64,000 nt of DNA from Prosthecobacter debontii (GTDB taxonomy: Bacteria > Verrucomicrobiota > Verrucomicrobiia > Verrucomicrobiales > Verrucomicrobiaceae). Each line of letters opens with the position of its first letter. Position 1 is the first letter of the stretch. The stretch is from the NCBI RefSeq assembly GCF_900167535.1, contig NZ_FUYE01000013.1, positions 103,948-167,947 on the forward strand, read 5' to 3'. Below the pieces are notes generated by a model. It ran no database searches. It had not been told where the DNA came from and saw only the letters and a program-made list of their open reading frames with translations. This document shows positions 1-8,133 of this stretch, one piece after another. A program made the translations under genes and the position numbers.

Positions 1-825
1 ATGGAGGCGGTGGATGCGGAGAAGCGTGAGCTGGATCCGGCGGAGTTTGGCACGCTGATCCATCACGCTTTGCAGCAGCTCGCCCATGACGAGCGCCTGA
101 GCCGCAGTGTGGATGCGAATGAGATCGGGGATTTCTTGGTCGAGATGGCGATGAAACAAGCGCGGATGCTCTATGGGCAACGGCCCGCGCCCTTGATCGG
201 ACTGCAACTGGAGAGCCTGCATCAGCGGCTGCGCTATGCGGCTGAAACCGAGGCCGCTGAACGTGAACAGGGCTGGATGATCTATCGCGCTGAATGGGAA
301 CCCTCCGCAGACACACCGCTGCTCATCGAAGGCGCACGATTGAAGTGCAAAGTGGACCGCATCGACCGCCATGCTCGCAGCGGACACATCCGGGTCTTGG
401 ACTTCAAAACCTCCGACCGCATGACCGAGCCACTGGCCGCCCATACGCGCAAGCTCTCGGGGCGCTCGCGCATTCCAGAAGCCGAGGTCTGGAAATGTTT
501 TGAAACGAGAGATGGCAAGGCTTGGCAATGGAAAGACCTTCAATTGCCTCTCTATGCAGCGGCGCTGCGGCTGCATGGGTTGACGCCTCAAGAAGTGGGA
601 TACTTCACTCTGCCGAAAAGTGTGCAGGACACCAAGGTGCTGATCTGGGAAAACTTCACGGAAGAGTGGGTGGATAAGGCCCTGGAATGCGCGGAAGAGA
701 TCGTGCGCCGGATGCGCTCGGGCATCTTCTGGCCACCGGGAGATAAAGCACGGGATCGCGGCTTTGATGAAATCTTCCTCGGGGATCTGAGCGCCAGTGT
801 AACGTGGGCCAGCGAGACAGAGTAA
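1..825 (+). CDS. PD-(D/E)XK nuclease C-terminal part (AddB/RecB type), 5' truncated
   Basis: This is the C-terminal nuclease domain of what is probably a much larger recombination exonuclease subunit; the reading frame is open at the window edge, so the first ATG is unlikely to be the true start. Family hallmarks are FGTLIHHALQQL near residue 16, the acidic KVDRID stretch near 115, VLDFKTSDR near 131 (the D...K catalytic core) and QLPLYAAALRL near 180, in the order seen in AddB/Cas4-like PD-(D/E)XK domains. Such enzymes process double-strand breaks for RecA-mediated repair. The next gene, an ATPase, starts 74 bp downstream in the same direction. It could also be a stand-alone RecB-family nuclease. 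Confidence 0.8.
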   Translation: MEAVDAEKRELDPAEFGTLIHHALQQLAHDERLSRSVDANEIGDFLVEMAMKQARMLYGQRPAPLIGLQLESLHQRLRYAAETEAAEREQGWMIYRAEWEPSADTPLLIEGARLKCKVDRIDRHARSGHIRVLDFKTSDRMTEPLAAHTRKLSGRSRIPEAEVWKCFETRDGKAWQWKDLQLPLYAAALRLHGLTPQEVGYFTLPKSVQDTKVLIWENFTEEWVDKALECAEEIVRRMRSGIFWPPGDKARDRGFDEIFLGDLSASVTWASETE

Positions 826-898
826 ACTTTGTTTTGCCCCCTTGGACACTTTTTGCTGGTGTCCTTGTCTGTGGCTGCTTTGTAATCTCCACCTCGCC

Positions 899-3361
899 AT
901 GACCATCTCCCCAGACCAATACGAGAAGCTCGGTGCCTTTTACCTCGGACGTGGCTACGACCTCGCCACCAAGCAACTCCAGGATGACCTGATCATGTAT
1001 GACTCCAAGGATCTGGTGACGCATGGCGTCGTCCTGGGCATGACGGGGTCTGGCAAGACGGGGCTCTGCCTCGCCTTGTTGGAGGAGGCGGCCATGGATG
1101 GGGTGCCCCTCATCGCCATCGATCCGAAAGGGGACATTGGCAATGCACTGCTCACCTTTCCGAACCTGAGTGCGGAGGAATTCAAACCCTGGGTGAATGC
1201 CGACGATGCCCGGCGGAAGGGCATCAGCGTGGATGACTTTGCCGCACAGCAATCGAGCTTGTGGACTAAGGGGCTGGGCGATTGGGGGCAGAGTGCCGAA
1301 CGTATTCGTAAGCTGCGCCAGACCGTGAATATGGCCATCTACACGCCGGGCAGCAGTGCTGGGCTTCAGGTGTCCATCCTCAGTTCTCTGGATTGCCCTC
1401 CGGCTTCCGTTTTGGAAGATGCGGAGGTGCTGGCGGATCGCATCGAGAGCACCGTGTCCTCGTTGCTCGGTCTGATGGGTATTGAGGCCGATCCTGTGCA
1501 ATCTCCAGAGCACATCCTGCTCTCGAACATCGTGGCCTTCTGCTGGAAAAAAGGCCAGAACATCTCTCTGGAAAACCTCGTGCGTCACATCCAGCAGCCG
1601 CCGCTTCGGAAGATCGGTGTGGTGGATATCGAGACCTTCTGCCCGGAATCCAAGCGCACGGCGCTGGCCATGAAGCTGAATAACCTCATCGCCTCGCCCG
1701 GCTTTGCGACTTGGTTGGAGGGGGAACCGCTGGACATCCAGCGCATGTATTACACACCGGAGGGAAAACCTCGGATCACGATCTTTAACATCGCGCACCT
1801 CAGCGACACGGAGCGGATGTTCTTCGTGTCCTTGCTGTTGAACCAATTGTTAGGCTGGATGCGCAGTCAGCAGGGCACCACGTCCCTGCGGGCGCTGTTT
1901 TACATGGATGAGATCTATGGCTACCTGCCACCGACCGCCATGCCGCCGTCGAAGAAGCCGATGATGATCCTGCTCAAGCAGGCGCGTGCCTTCGGGCTCG
2001 GTCTGCTCCTGGCCACCCAGAACCCGGTGGACCTGGATTACAAAGCCCTGGCCAACATTGGCACCTGGTGGATTGGTCGCCTGCAAACGGAGCGTGATAA
2101 GGCGCGCCTGCTCGATGGTCTGGAAGGGGCCATCAGCAGCAGTGGTGGCAGTTTTGATCGCAAGACCCTGGAGACGACCATCTCCGGACTGGGCAACCGT
2201 GTGTTTCTGATGAACAACGTCCATGAAGATGGTCCCGTGGTGTTCCATGTGCGCTGGATCATGAGTTACCTCAGCGGCCCTCTGGCGCGAGATCAGGTGA
2301 AGCGGCTGATGGACCCCATTCGCCCGGCGAAGTCCTCCGGAGCCGCTGCTTCTGGTGAGGACGATGGTTTCCTACCCCCCGGTGCCTCGGCGGCTCCTGC
2401 GGGCGCTCGCAACACGGTCAAACCGCGTCTGCCTGAGGGCACGGCGGAGGCCTTCGTGGCTAGCACCGTGGGCGTGTCAGCCGACAGTCTCTGCTACGTG
2501 CCGGCCATCCTGCGCAGTGCCGAAGCGAATTTCGATGATCCCAAACGGAAGATCACCGGAAGCAGTCGAGTGACCTTGGTGAACCCGATCGATGTCGAGA
2601 ACCAGCGTGTGCTTTGGGATAAGTTTGTGCAGTTACCCCGCGATGCAAATCCCGACAGTTGGGAAAGCCAGCCTGTGGATGGTGCCGAATACACGGACCT
2701 CCCCGGTGCCGCCATGAAGTCCAGCACCTACACCAGTATCCGCAAAGACTATGTCGATTGGGTGTATGCCAATCATGTGCTGGAGGTGAGCTTCAGCCCT
2801 TTGCTGGAAGCCTATTCCAATCCTGGTGAGAAGGTGGATGAGTTCCGTGCCCGCATCACTCAGACTGCGCGTGAGCTGCGGGACCAGGCCATCGAAACCC
2901 TGCGTGAGAAGACCGCGAAGGCTCTGAAATCGCTTCAGGAAAAAGCCATCAAAGCTCAGGTGAAGGTGGATACGCAGAAGTCCCAAGCCACCTCGGCCAA
3001 GCTCTCCACCGCCATGTCCATTGGCAGCAGTTTGTTAGGCGCGTTCTTCGGTCGCAAAGGCGGCATCGCCTCTGTGGCTAAGGCGAGCACCGTGAACAGT
3101 GCGGCCCGGGTCATGCGTGAGCACCAGGAAGCTGCCGCTGCTGAGGCCGAGCTTGGTCGCATCCAAGCCGATATCGCCGATCTGGAAAAACAGCTCGCCG
3201 ATGAAACCCAACGCATCCGCGATCAATACGACCCTGCCGTCCTCGTCTTCGAAACCACCCGCCTCACTCCCGTGAAGTCGAAGATCCAACCCACCGCCAT
3301 CGGCATCCTCTGGCTCCCTCATGAGCGCGTGGGTGGGGAATTGAGAAAGGCCTGGGAGTAA
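899..3361 (+). CDS. HerA-like ATP-binding protein
   Basis: An 820-residue cytoplasmic P-loop ATPase. Walker A is GMTGSGKT at about residues 47-54, a Walker B-like FYMDEIYG lies near 336, and LLATQNPVDLDYKAL near 370 resembles the sensor region of HerA/VirB4/DUF853 ATPases. The C-terminal third is rich in Ala, Glu, Lys and Gln and predicts coiled coil (roughly 650-700 and 745-790) around a short Gly/Ala-rich stretch. I chose the ATG at 899 because the frame before it (from a TTG at 842) reads as Cys/Trp/Leu-rich leader unlike the protein. HerA-family ATPases pump DNA or work with nucleases, which fits the nuclease gene just upstream, but the exact role is unknown. Confidence 0.85.
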   Translation: MTISPDQYEKLGAFYLGRGYDLATKQLQDDLIMYDSKDLVTHGVVLGMTGSGKTGLCLALLEEAAMDGVPLIAIDPKGDIGNALLTFPNLSAEEFKPWVNADDARRKGISVDDFAAQQSSLWTKGLGDWGQSAERIRKLRQTVNMAIYTPGSSAGLQVSILSSLDCPPASVLEDAEVLADRIESTVSSLLGLMGIEADPVQSPEHILLSNIVAFCWKKGQNISLENLVRHIQQPPLRKIGVVDIETFCPESKRTALAMKLNNLIASPGFATWLEGEPLDIQRMYYTPEGKPRITIFNIAHLSDTERMFFVSLLLNQLLGWMRSQQGTTSLRALFYMDEIYGYLPPTAMPPSKKPMMILLKQARAFGLGLLLATQNPVDLDYKALANIGTWWIGRLQTERDKARLLDGLEGAISSSGGSFDRKTLETTISGLGNRVFLMNNVHEDGPVVFHVRWIMSYLSGPLARDQVKRLMDPIRPAKSSGAAASGEDDGFLPPGASAAPAGARNTVKPRLPEGTAEAFVASTVGVSADSLCYVPAILRSAEANFDDPKRKITGSSRVTLVNPIDVENQRVLWDKFVQLPRDANPDSWESQPVDGAEYTDLPGAAMKSSTYTSIRKDYVDWVYANHVLEVSFSPLLEAYSNPGEKVDEFRARITQTARELRDQAIETLREKTAKALKSLQEKAIKAQVKVDTQKSQATSAKLSTAMSIGSSLLGAFFGRKGGIASVAKASTVNSAARVMREHQEAAAAEAELGRIQADIADLEKQLADETQRIRDQYDPAVLVFETTRLTPVKSKIQPTAIGILWLPHERVGGELRKAWE

Positions 3362-3423
3362 AAGATGATGAGCTGAGTTGAGCTCATTCAAAGCCAGCAC
3401 CTTTATGCAAGTAAGGCCTCTTG

Positions 3424-3705
3424 GAAGGAGGCGAGATATTAGCCGGGGGTGGCGAGAGCGAAGCGAACAAAACCCCCGGTCGAAGAAGCCATGCGTGTTA
3501 TTTGCAGGCCGCCCCCTGGATGGGGGCGAGAGGTCTACACTATGTTCTACCGCTCATTGGCCCTAGCTTGAATCCGCTACTTCTCGCGCACCTCCGGCGC
3601 GTGGCATTGACCTGAATGTCCTGGGGTATGCATCCCCGGGTTCTCGCTCACTGCGTTCGCTTCACCCGGGGCTAATGGCTCGCCTCCCTTCAGGATGTCC
3701 TGTTA
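3424..3705. repeat. Inverted-repeat-bounded non-coding element
   Basis: The 395-bp gap between the ATPase and the next gene is not coding. Its two ends carry the same module in opposite orientation: about 3424-3479 reads GGAGGCGAG..ATTAGCC then a G-rich arm, a GAGCGAAGCGAAC core and a C-rich arm, and the reverse complement of about 3636-3697 reads GGAGGCGAGCCATTAGCC with the same arrangement. Each module can itself fold, because the GGG-rich and CCC-rich arms flank the GCGAAGCGAAC core. This looks like a dispersed intergenic repeat or a MITE-like non-autonomous element. I cannot see target-site duplications clearly. Confidence 0.55.
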
Positions 3706-3756
3706 AGGCCATGGCTAAACGGGCATCTGCATCTTACCGTCATGACGTGCATTCAG

Positions 3757-4053
3757 TTAGGTTGGGGGATGCAATTCGGTCGGATAAAGGCGAAAACTCG
3801 GACTGCACCAACCGACGATAAAATCCATCGAATCGAGAACGGCATCGTAATAGGTCTCGTCCGTGTCGTTCGCATGTTTAGCGCGGAATTCATCGAACAG
3901 TTGATGCATCTCGATCTGGCTCATCCCTTCGTCGCGGAGGGCAATCGCAAGCGCGTGAACGGCGCGACTTGGTTCCGAATCTTGAAGCGCATTCTCAAGT
4001 CGTGCGCGGGGTGAGTTCATATCATGAGAAGTTTCGTCATCGAGAGAAGACAT
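3757..4053 (-). CDS. Hypothetical small acidic protein
   Basis: A 98-residue protein of unknown function beginning MSSLDDETSH. It is acidic and probably helical, with a conserved-looking core ALRDEGMSQIEMHQLFDEF followed by DETYYDAVLDSMDFIVGWC, and no signal peptide or membrane segment. Translation could also begin at the ATG at 4020. With the ATG at 4053 it overlaps the end of the upstream zinc-ribbon gene by 17 bp, suggesting co-translation as a two-gene unit. Small soluble pairs like this are sometimes immunity-type proteins, but no toxin is visible here. Base composition is less GC-rich than the flanking genes. Confidence 0.6.
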   Translation of the reverse strand: MSSLDDETSHDMNSPRARLENALQDSEPSRAVHALAIALRDEGMSQIEMHQLFDEFRAKHANDTDETYYDAVLDSMDFIVGWCSPSFRLYPTELHPPT

Positions 4054-4417
4054 CTTTGTGAAGTGTTTCGTCCGGAGAAAAACTATCCAGTCGCGATGAA
4101 TCTCCTCGGCACTCCACGTGAATGCGGCCACAGTTTGAGCACTGGTAAACGTCTCGATTTCCCTGTGATAGGTGACGTGTGATGATGTCATGAACAACGT
4201 CAGAGTCTTTGTTGCAAGGGTATCCTTTTAAAAAAGATTGGCCAATCCATTCGCGCTCTCGACCAGCCACGCGTGCCTCAATGAAGTCGGTAATTTCTTC
4301 GGTGATCTTGTCAATGATATCGAAATACTGGGTGTCAGCGAAGAAATAGCCCTTGTATGGTAGCCGGTCACTCTGATCGTAGATAATCTCTCCGCATGAA
4401 CACATGAATTTGCTCAT
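4037..4417 (-). CDS. Hypothetical zinc-ribbon protein
   Basis: A 126-residue protein beginning MSKFMCSCGE. It has a CSCG pair at the N-terminus (residues 6-9) and a CSNCGRIHVEC motif near residue 93-103, so two Cys pairs can form one split zinc ribbon. Between them lies an acidic helical region (ITEEITDFIEARVAGREREW). No transmembrane segment or signal peptide is present. It is the first gene of a minus-strand pair with the 98-residue protein. The function is not recognised; the fold suggests nucleic-acid or protein binding. The local sequence is visibly more AT-rich than its neighbours, consistent with later acquisition. Confidence 0.65.
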   Translation of the reverse strand: MSKFMCSCGEIIYDQSDRLPYKGYFFADTQYFDIIDKITEEITDFIEARVAGREREWIGQSFLKGYPCNKDSDVVHDIITRHLSQGNRDVYQCSNCGRIHVECRGDSSRLDSFSPDETLHKDVFSR

Positions 4418-4557
4418 AAGATGTGCGCCCTAGATAAGATGTTTGAATGTGGAAGGGCGTTGGAGCATCCCTTTGCAATCGAGTCAGGATTGTAATGAAA
4501 GGGAGTCTTTGACGTCAAGACGCGGTAGTTTGTTCTCGGCCTTGAATGCATTGAATT

Positions 4558-5016
4558 TTACAGATGTTGAGAGTTGCTGAGCAACTCCTCCATGACCTGC
4601 ATTTCAGCATCGCTGAGCGGGTATTCTCCATCCTGGTTAAGATGCTCAGCGGTGTATTTGAACTCCGGTTCAATTCGGATCTCGATCCTGTGCTCATCAA
4701 ACTCTTGGCGAAGATAAAATAACTCTGCCGCCTTCCGAGTGATTAAAGGCAGCGACGTGTCGTCTTTGTAGGCTCTGGCTTGGGTGACGGGGATATTGAA
4801 ACGGTTCCCAAGCCATGCCACAGCAGGCAGCCAATTTTCGGGGAGCCGTTCCACATAGCAGGTGTAGTCAACCATGTCGGATTTGAAGGCGGAAAAATGG
4901 CTGGTGACAAAGCCCACTTCACATCCTGCAACTTTGCATGCGACTCCTGCAGATGAGCCTTTTATGAAGGCGTAAAGGTTGCCGCAATGAGGGCAATTGT
5001 GTGAGCCGAGCTTCAT
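4558..5016 (-). CDS. Hypothetical zinc-finger protein
   Basis: A 152-residue soluble protein with an N-terminal CPHCG pair (residues 9-13) and a second pair C27-x5-C33 (CKVAGCEVGF), which together resemble a short zinc ribbon. The middle contains VDYTCYVERLPENWLPAVAWLG and the C-terminus is acidic (SDAEMQVMEELLSNS). I do not recognise a family. It lies 140 bp upstream of the other zinc-ribbon gene on the same strand and may belong to the same accessory unit. Start ATG at 5016 puts the Cys pair near the N-terminus, as expected for a ribbon. Confidence 0.6.
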   Translation of the reverse strand: MKLGSHNCPHCGNLYAFIKGSSAGVACKVAGCEVGFVTSHFSAFKSDMVDYTCYVERLPENWLPAVAWLGNRFNIPVTQARAYKDDTSLPLITRKAAELFYLRQEFDEHRIEIRIEPEFKYTAEHLNQDGEYPLSDAEMQVMEELLSNSQHL

Positions 5017-5044
5017 CTCTTGAGGATAAGCTCTTATGAATGTC

Positions 5045-5416
5045 TCACTCCCACCAATGAAACCACTGGTTCATCCAGCCCACGGCGGCGGCCAGGGAGG
5101 TGATGACGACGCCGAGCTCGATGAGGAGGGCCATGCGGCGGCGTTTGGCGGCCTTGAGTTGGTGCAGGGGTTTACGCTGCGGAGAGCGCAGGGCCTTTTT
5201 GCTGAACATGCTTTCGGGAGCGGGCAACACGTCTTTTGTGGCCAAGCGTTGGCGACGGATCGTGTGAGGGGCGGCCACGATGGCGCATTCCAGGGAGTGG
5301 ATTTCTTCCTGAAGAACGCGGGAACGACTCTTGATCTGTTTCAGCTTGGCTGGGCGTTGCTCGATGGCCAAGTCGTGAACAGATTTCGGACGGCGGGTTG
5401 CGACGCGCTTGTTCAT
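5045..5416 (-). CDS. Hypothetical tail-anchored membrane protein
   Basis: A 123-residue basic protein with many Lys/Arg residues, a short coiled-coil-like helix (VLQEEIHSLECAIV, about residues 34-47) and one C-terminal hydrophobic segment (LLIELGVVITSLAAAVGW, about 96-113) ending MNQWFHWWE. This is a tail-anchored topology with the basic domain in the cytoplasm. It starts 17 bp after the stop of the coiled-coil gene at 5434-6141, so the two are probably co-transcribed. No family recognised. Confidence 0.6.
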   Translation of the reverse strand: MNKRVATRRPKSVHDLAIEQRPAKLKQIKSRSRVLQEEIHSLECAIVAAPHTIRRQRLATKDVLPAPESMFSKKALRSPQRKPLHQLKAAKRRRMALLIELGVVITSLAAAVGWMNQWFHWWE

Positions 5417-5433
5417 GGATTCAGGGAAGTGAG

Positions 5434-6141
5434 TTAAAACATCAGCTTGGCCAGGATCAGGGTGATGAGGATGGTGGCCATGAGGGGCAGCGTGAAGGCA
5501 AATCCACGACGAACCCAGGTGCCCAGATCATCCGACCCGGAAAGGACATTGGCTAAACGGCTGTTGCCTGCATAGCCCTCTTCATCTTCTTCCTCGTCGG
5601 GATTCAGATGCAGGGGGGAGGTCTCCACCGGGCGGTGGGAGGTGATGCGGCGGATGCCTTTTTCAAAGGATGTTTCAGCCTCGATGAGGGAGGAGATGGC
5701 GCGGTCCAGCTCCTGATCGAGCTGACTGCGGTGCCAGCGCTCAGGCAGGAACATTTTCAGCTCTTCCAGGCGTTCCCGGAAGTCTTCCTGCGTGGTGGCC
5801 AGGTCCTCGACGCGGCGTTGGGCGTCTTCGAGATCTTCGGTGATGGCGCGCAGGCTGCGCTCCAGTTTTTCCGTGATGTCTTTGCGCCCAGCGATGAAGC
5901 GTTCTTGTTTTTGCTTCAGGTTTTCCAGGATCTTCCGCTGATGTTCCAGCTCCTCCTGCTCAGCGCGGAGGCGGCTGAGTCTCTGCTGGGCTTCACGGAC
6001 CTGCTGGTCCATGTCTTCCATGGGAGATTCATCGGAGTGACCGAGGTTGAATTCGGGGGCTTCGTCGAAGCGGAGGATGTTGTTGTCCTCTGAGGCAGGG
6101 ACCGAAGCGAGAGCGGGAGAGCGGCGGACCATGGCAGTCAT
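5434..6141 (-). CDS. Coiled-coil protein with C-terminal membrane anchor
   Basis: A 235-residue protein. Residues about 42-145 are a long coiled coil (heptad-rich VREAQQRLSRLRAEQEELEH onward), followed by an acidic linker DEEEDEEGYAG and a C-terminal membrane helix GFAFTLPLMATILITLILAKL at the very end. The architecture is that of a cytoplasmic scaffold anchored to the inner membrane. A second in-frame ATG lies at 6132. It sits between the ABC-exporter-like gene (25 bp upstream) and the small tail-anchored gene downstream, so all three may act together at the membrane. No enzymatic motif is visible. Confidence 0.7.
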   Translation of the reverse strand: MTAMVRRSPALASVPASEDNNILRFDEAPEFNLGHSDESPMEDMDQQVREAQQRLSRLRAEQEELEHQRKILENLKQKQERFIAGRKDITEKLERSLRAITEDLEDAQRRVEDLATTQEDFRERLEELKMFLPERWHRSQLDQELDRAISSLIEAETSFEKGIRRITSHRPVETSPLHLNPDEEEDEEGYAGNSRLANVLSGSDDLGTWVRRGFAFTLPLMATILITLILAKLMF

Positions 6142-6166
6142 TGATATTACTTCAGCCCCAGTAATA

Positions 6167-7909
6167 TTACAGCTCTTTTAAATAATCTAGACTTTTCGTG
6201 CGCTTTTTCGCCAATCCATACGGAATTCCCCCAAAAATCAGGGAAAAGAACAGCACCGCCCCCAGGGCAGAGAGGTCTTGCATGAGGATAAGGGTTGATG
6301 ATGGGGGAGCTCCGGCGACTTGGGCCTTCCAGCGTAGGGCCTCAGGCAGGGCCAGGGCAGAGGCGCTGAACAGGATATAAAGGAAGCTGCTGATGAGACA
6401 CAGGGTGCCGCCGAAGCCGGAGATGATGCGGGCGGGGTTGGGCTCGCGGAAATTCGGCAGCAGGGCTCCAAGCGAGAGCGCCAGGGCATTGAGCCCATAA
6501 CTCTGCATGAGCACCGCGGCGCAGAAGAAAACGGTGCGCTGCCAGGGGAGAGAAAGCGAGAGGCTGGAGACGAAGACGAGGCAGGTGGTCATGAGGCCCA
6601 TGACACCGGCACTAAGGCGGAGCTTGAGGCTGAGGACCCGCTCCAGAGACAGGGGGGAGAGGCCAATGATCCAGAGGCGCTGACCCTCCATGCTGAACTG
6701 GGGGAAGATGAAGCGGGTGGTGAGGGTGGAGAGGGCGAGGCAGCAGACGAGGAGATTCAGGTGGCTGATCACCATCACCCAAAACGGACTCTGAAGGTCG
6801 TAGCCCAGGCGCCTCAAGTTCGAGGTATACATGAGCAGCAGGCCAAAGATGAGCAAGCTCTGCCCCCATTGAGTCGGCTCGCGCAGAAAGGTGCGGACGT
6901 CCTTCAGGATCGCGGCGTATTCCGGTCGGTTCAGACCCCAGATACGGGCGCTCCAGCTCCGTTTCAGGAAGCGCTCAGGATGGTGAAACCACAGCTCTAG
7001 GGTCGATGGCGCCAGGGCGAGGGGTACGGCACTCATCACCCGCTGCCAGGCGGGATAAAAGAGCCTGCCGCCGAGGAGGGCGGTGATGGTGAGGGCAAAG
7101 AGAGCATTGGCCAGCAGGGCAGAGCTGAAAAACAGCGCCTGAGCGGTGAGGCCGCGCCCGGAGGCGAAGATGACCTCCGCGACCCAGGAACTGGGCAGCA
7201 GCGGATGCATGCAGATCTCCGTGTGCTTTAAGACACTGTGCAGGCTGGAGACGATGTCATTCCCCTGCAGTTCCTCCGGCTCTCCCGTGGAAAGAAAGCG
7301 GTAGATGGAGACGCCTAGCAGCCAGACCCCGAAGAGGGCGATGGGACGCCACCACCAGCGTTTGGCATGCTTCACCAGAATGAGCAGCACCCAGGAGGAG
7401 AGATTGGCCGAGATGGTGACGAGGCAGAGCAGGGCCGGGGCACCGAACAAATAAAAGGAGGCTCCCACATCATAAAGCCGACCCAGCGCCACCAGGATGG
7501 GAGCACTGAGCACGAGCAGGCCCCAGCTCGCCAGCGCCATACCCTCCAGCGTCTTCCAGATCACCAGACTGCGATAGGGGATGGGGAGGGCCACCTGCCA
7601 GTCCATATCCTTTCGGCGAAACATGCCCATGCCAGTGATGGTGGCATTGGAGATGACCAGCATGACGAAGAAGAAAAAGAACAGCAGATAAACCAGCCGC
7701 TCCAGCAGCAACGGGCCAAACAGCGGCATGCGGCTGACGAACTCTAAACCGCGTGATACCAGCACATACGCCGCTACGCAGTAAAGCCCGAGAAAGGAGC
7801 CGATGGTGAGCAGCAGCAGGCGATTCGTCTCCAGCCCTTCGGCGACGCGATGTTTCAGCATCTGCCAGTAAACCTGGGCCTGCAGCAGCGTAGCGGTGGC
7901 GGAGGACAT
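6167..7909 (-). CDS. Putative ABC-exporter-type polytopic membrane protein
   Basis: A 580-residue protein with roughly 12 or more hydrophobic segments. The region MGMFRRKDMDWQVALPIPYR followed by SLVIWKTLEGMALASWG is the cytoplasmic loop pattern seen in putative ABC-2 exporter membrane subunits, in which a component is switched at the membrane (the LPIPYRSL motif). No ATPase subunit is encoded next to it. I start at the ATG at 7909 (MSSATATLLQAQVYWQML); the frame is open about 210 bp further up but that leader is not protein-like for this family. Substrate unknown. The 224 bp between this start and the PilT stop show no other feature. Confidence 0.7.
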   Translation of the reverse strand: MSSATATLLQAQVYWQMLKHRVAEGLETNRLLLLTIGSFLGLYCVAAYVLVSRGLEFVSRMPLFGPLLLERLVYLLFFFFFVMLVISNATITGMGMFRRKDMDWQVALPIPYRSLVIWKTLEGMALASWGLLVLSAPILVALGRLYDVGASFYLFGAPALLCLVTISANLSSWVLLILVKHAKRWWWRPIALFGVWLLGVSIYRFLSTGEPEELQGNDIVSSLHSVLKHTEICMHPLLPSSWVAEVIFASGRGLTAQALFFSSALLANALFALTITALLGGRLFYPAWQRVMSAVPLALAPSTLELWFHHPERFLKRSWSARIWGLNRPEYAAILKDVRTFLREPTQWGQSLLIFGLLLMYTSNLRRLGYDLQSPFWVMVISHLNLLVCCLALSTLTTRFIFPQFSMEGQRLWIIGLSPLSLERVLSLKLRLSAGVMGLMTTCLVFVSSLSLSLPWQRTVFFCAAVLMQSYGLNALALSLGALLPNFREPNPARIISGFGGTLCLISSFLYILFSASALALPEALRWKAQVAGAPPSSTLILMQDLSALGAVLFFSLIFGGIPYGLAKKRTKSLDYLKEL

Positions 7910-8133
7910 GACGGGATGAAGGCAAGCAGGCTTTAAACCGATATGAAAAGGAAACTCGATCCAATGATGCTTTACGGCCACAAAGGATAAGGCAACCGTA
8001 TCGCACGATGGTCTATGACAAGCTTCACCCTGGAGATGCTGAATTGTCTGGCAGATCGGCCTTAGAAAGTCAGCTCGCGCCTCTTTGAAACCAAAACGGG
8101 TGTGACCTTTCAGCCACACCCGTTGTTAGACTT

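Noticed and set aside
656..1846. A 396-codon minus-strand frame opposite the HerA-like ATPase
   Set aside because: Composition and lack of motifs identify it as a shadow of the plus-strand gene.
3378..3615. Two short overlapping frames inside the intergenic repeat
   Set aside because: They lie within the inverted-repeat module and change with it; no protein-like features.
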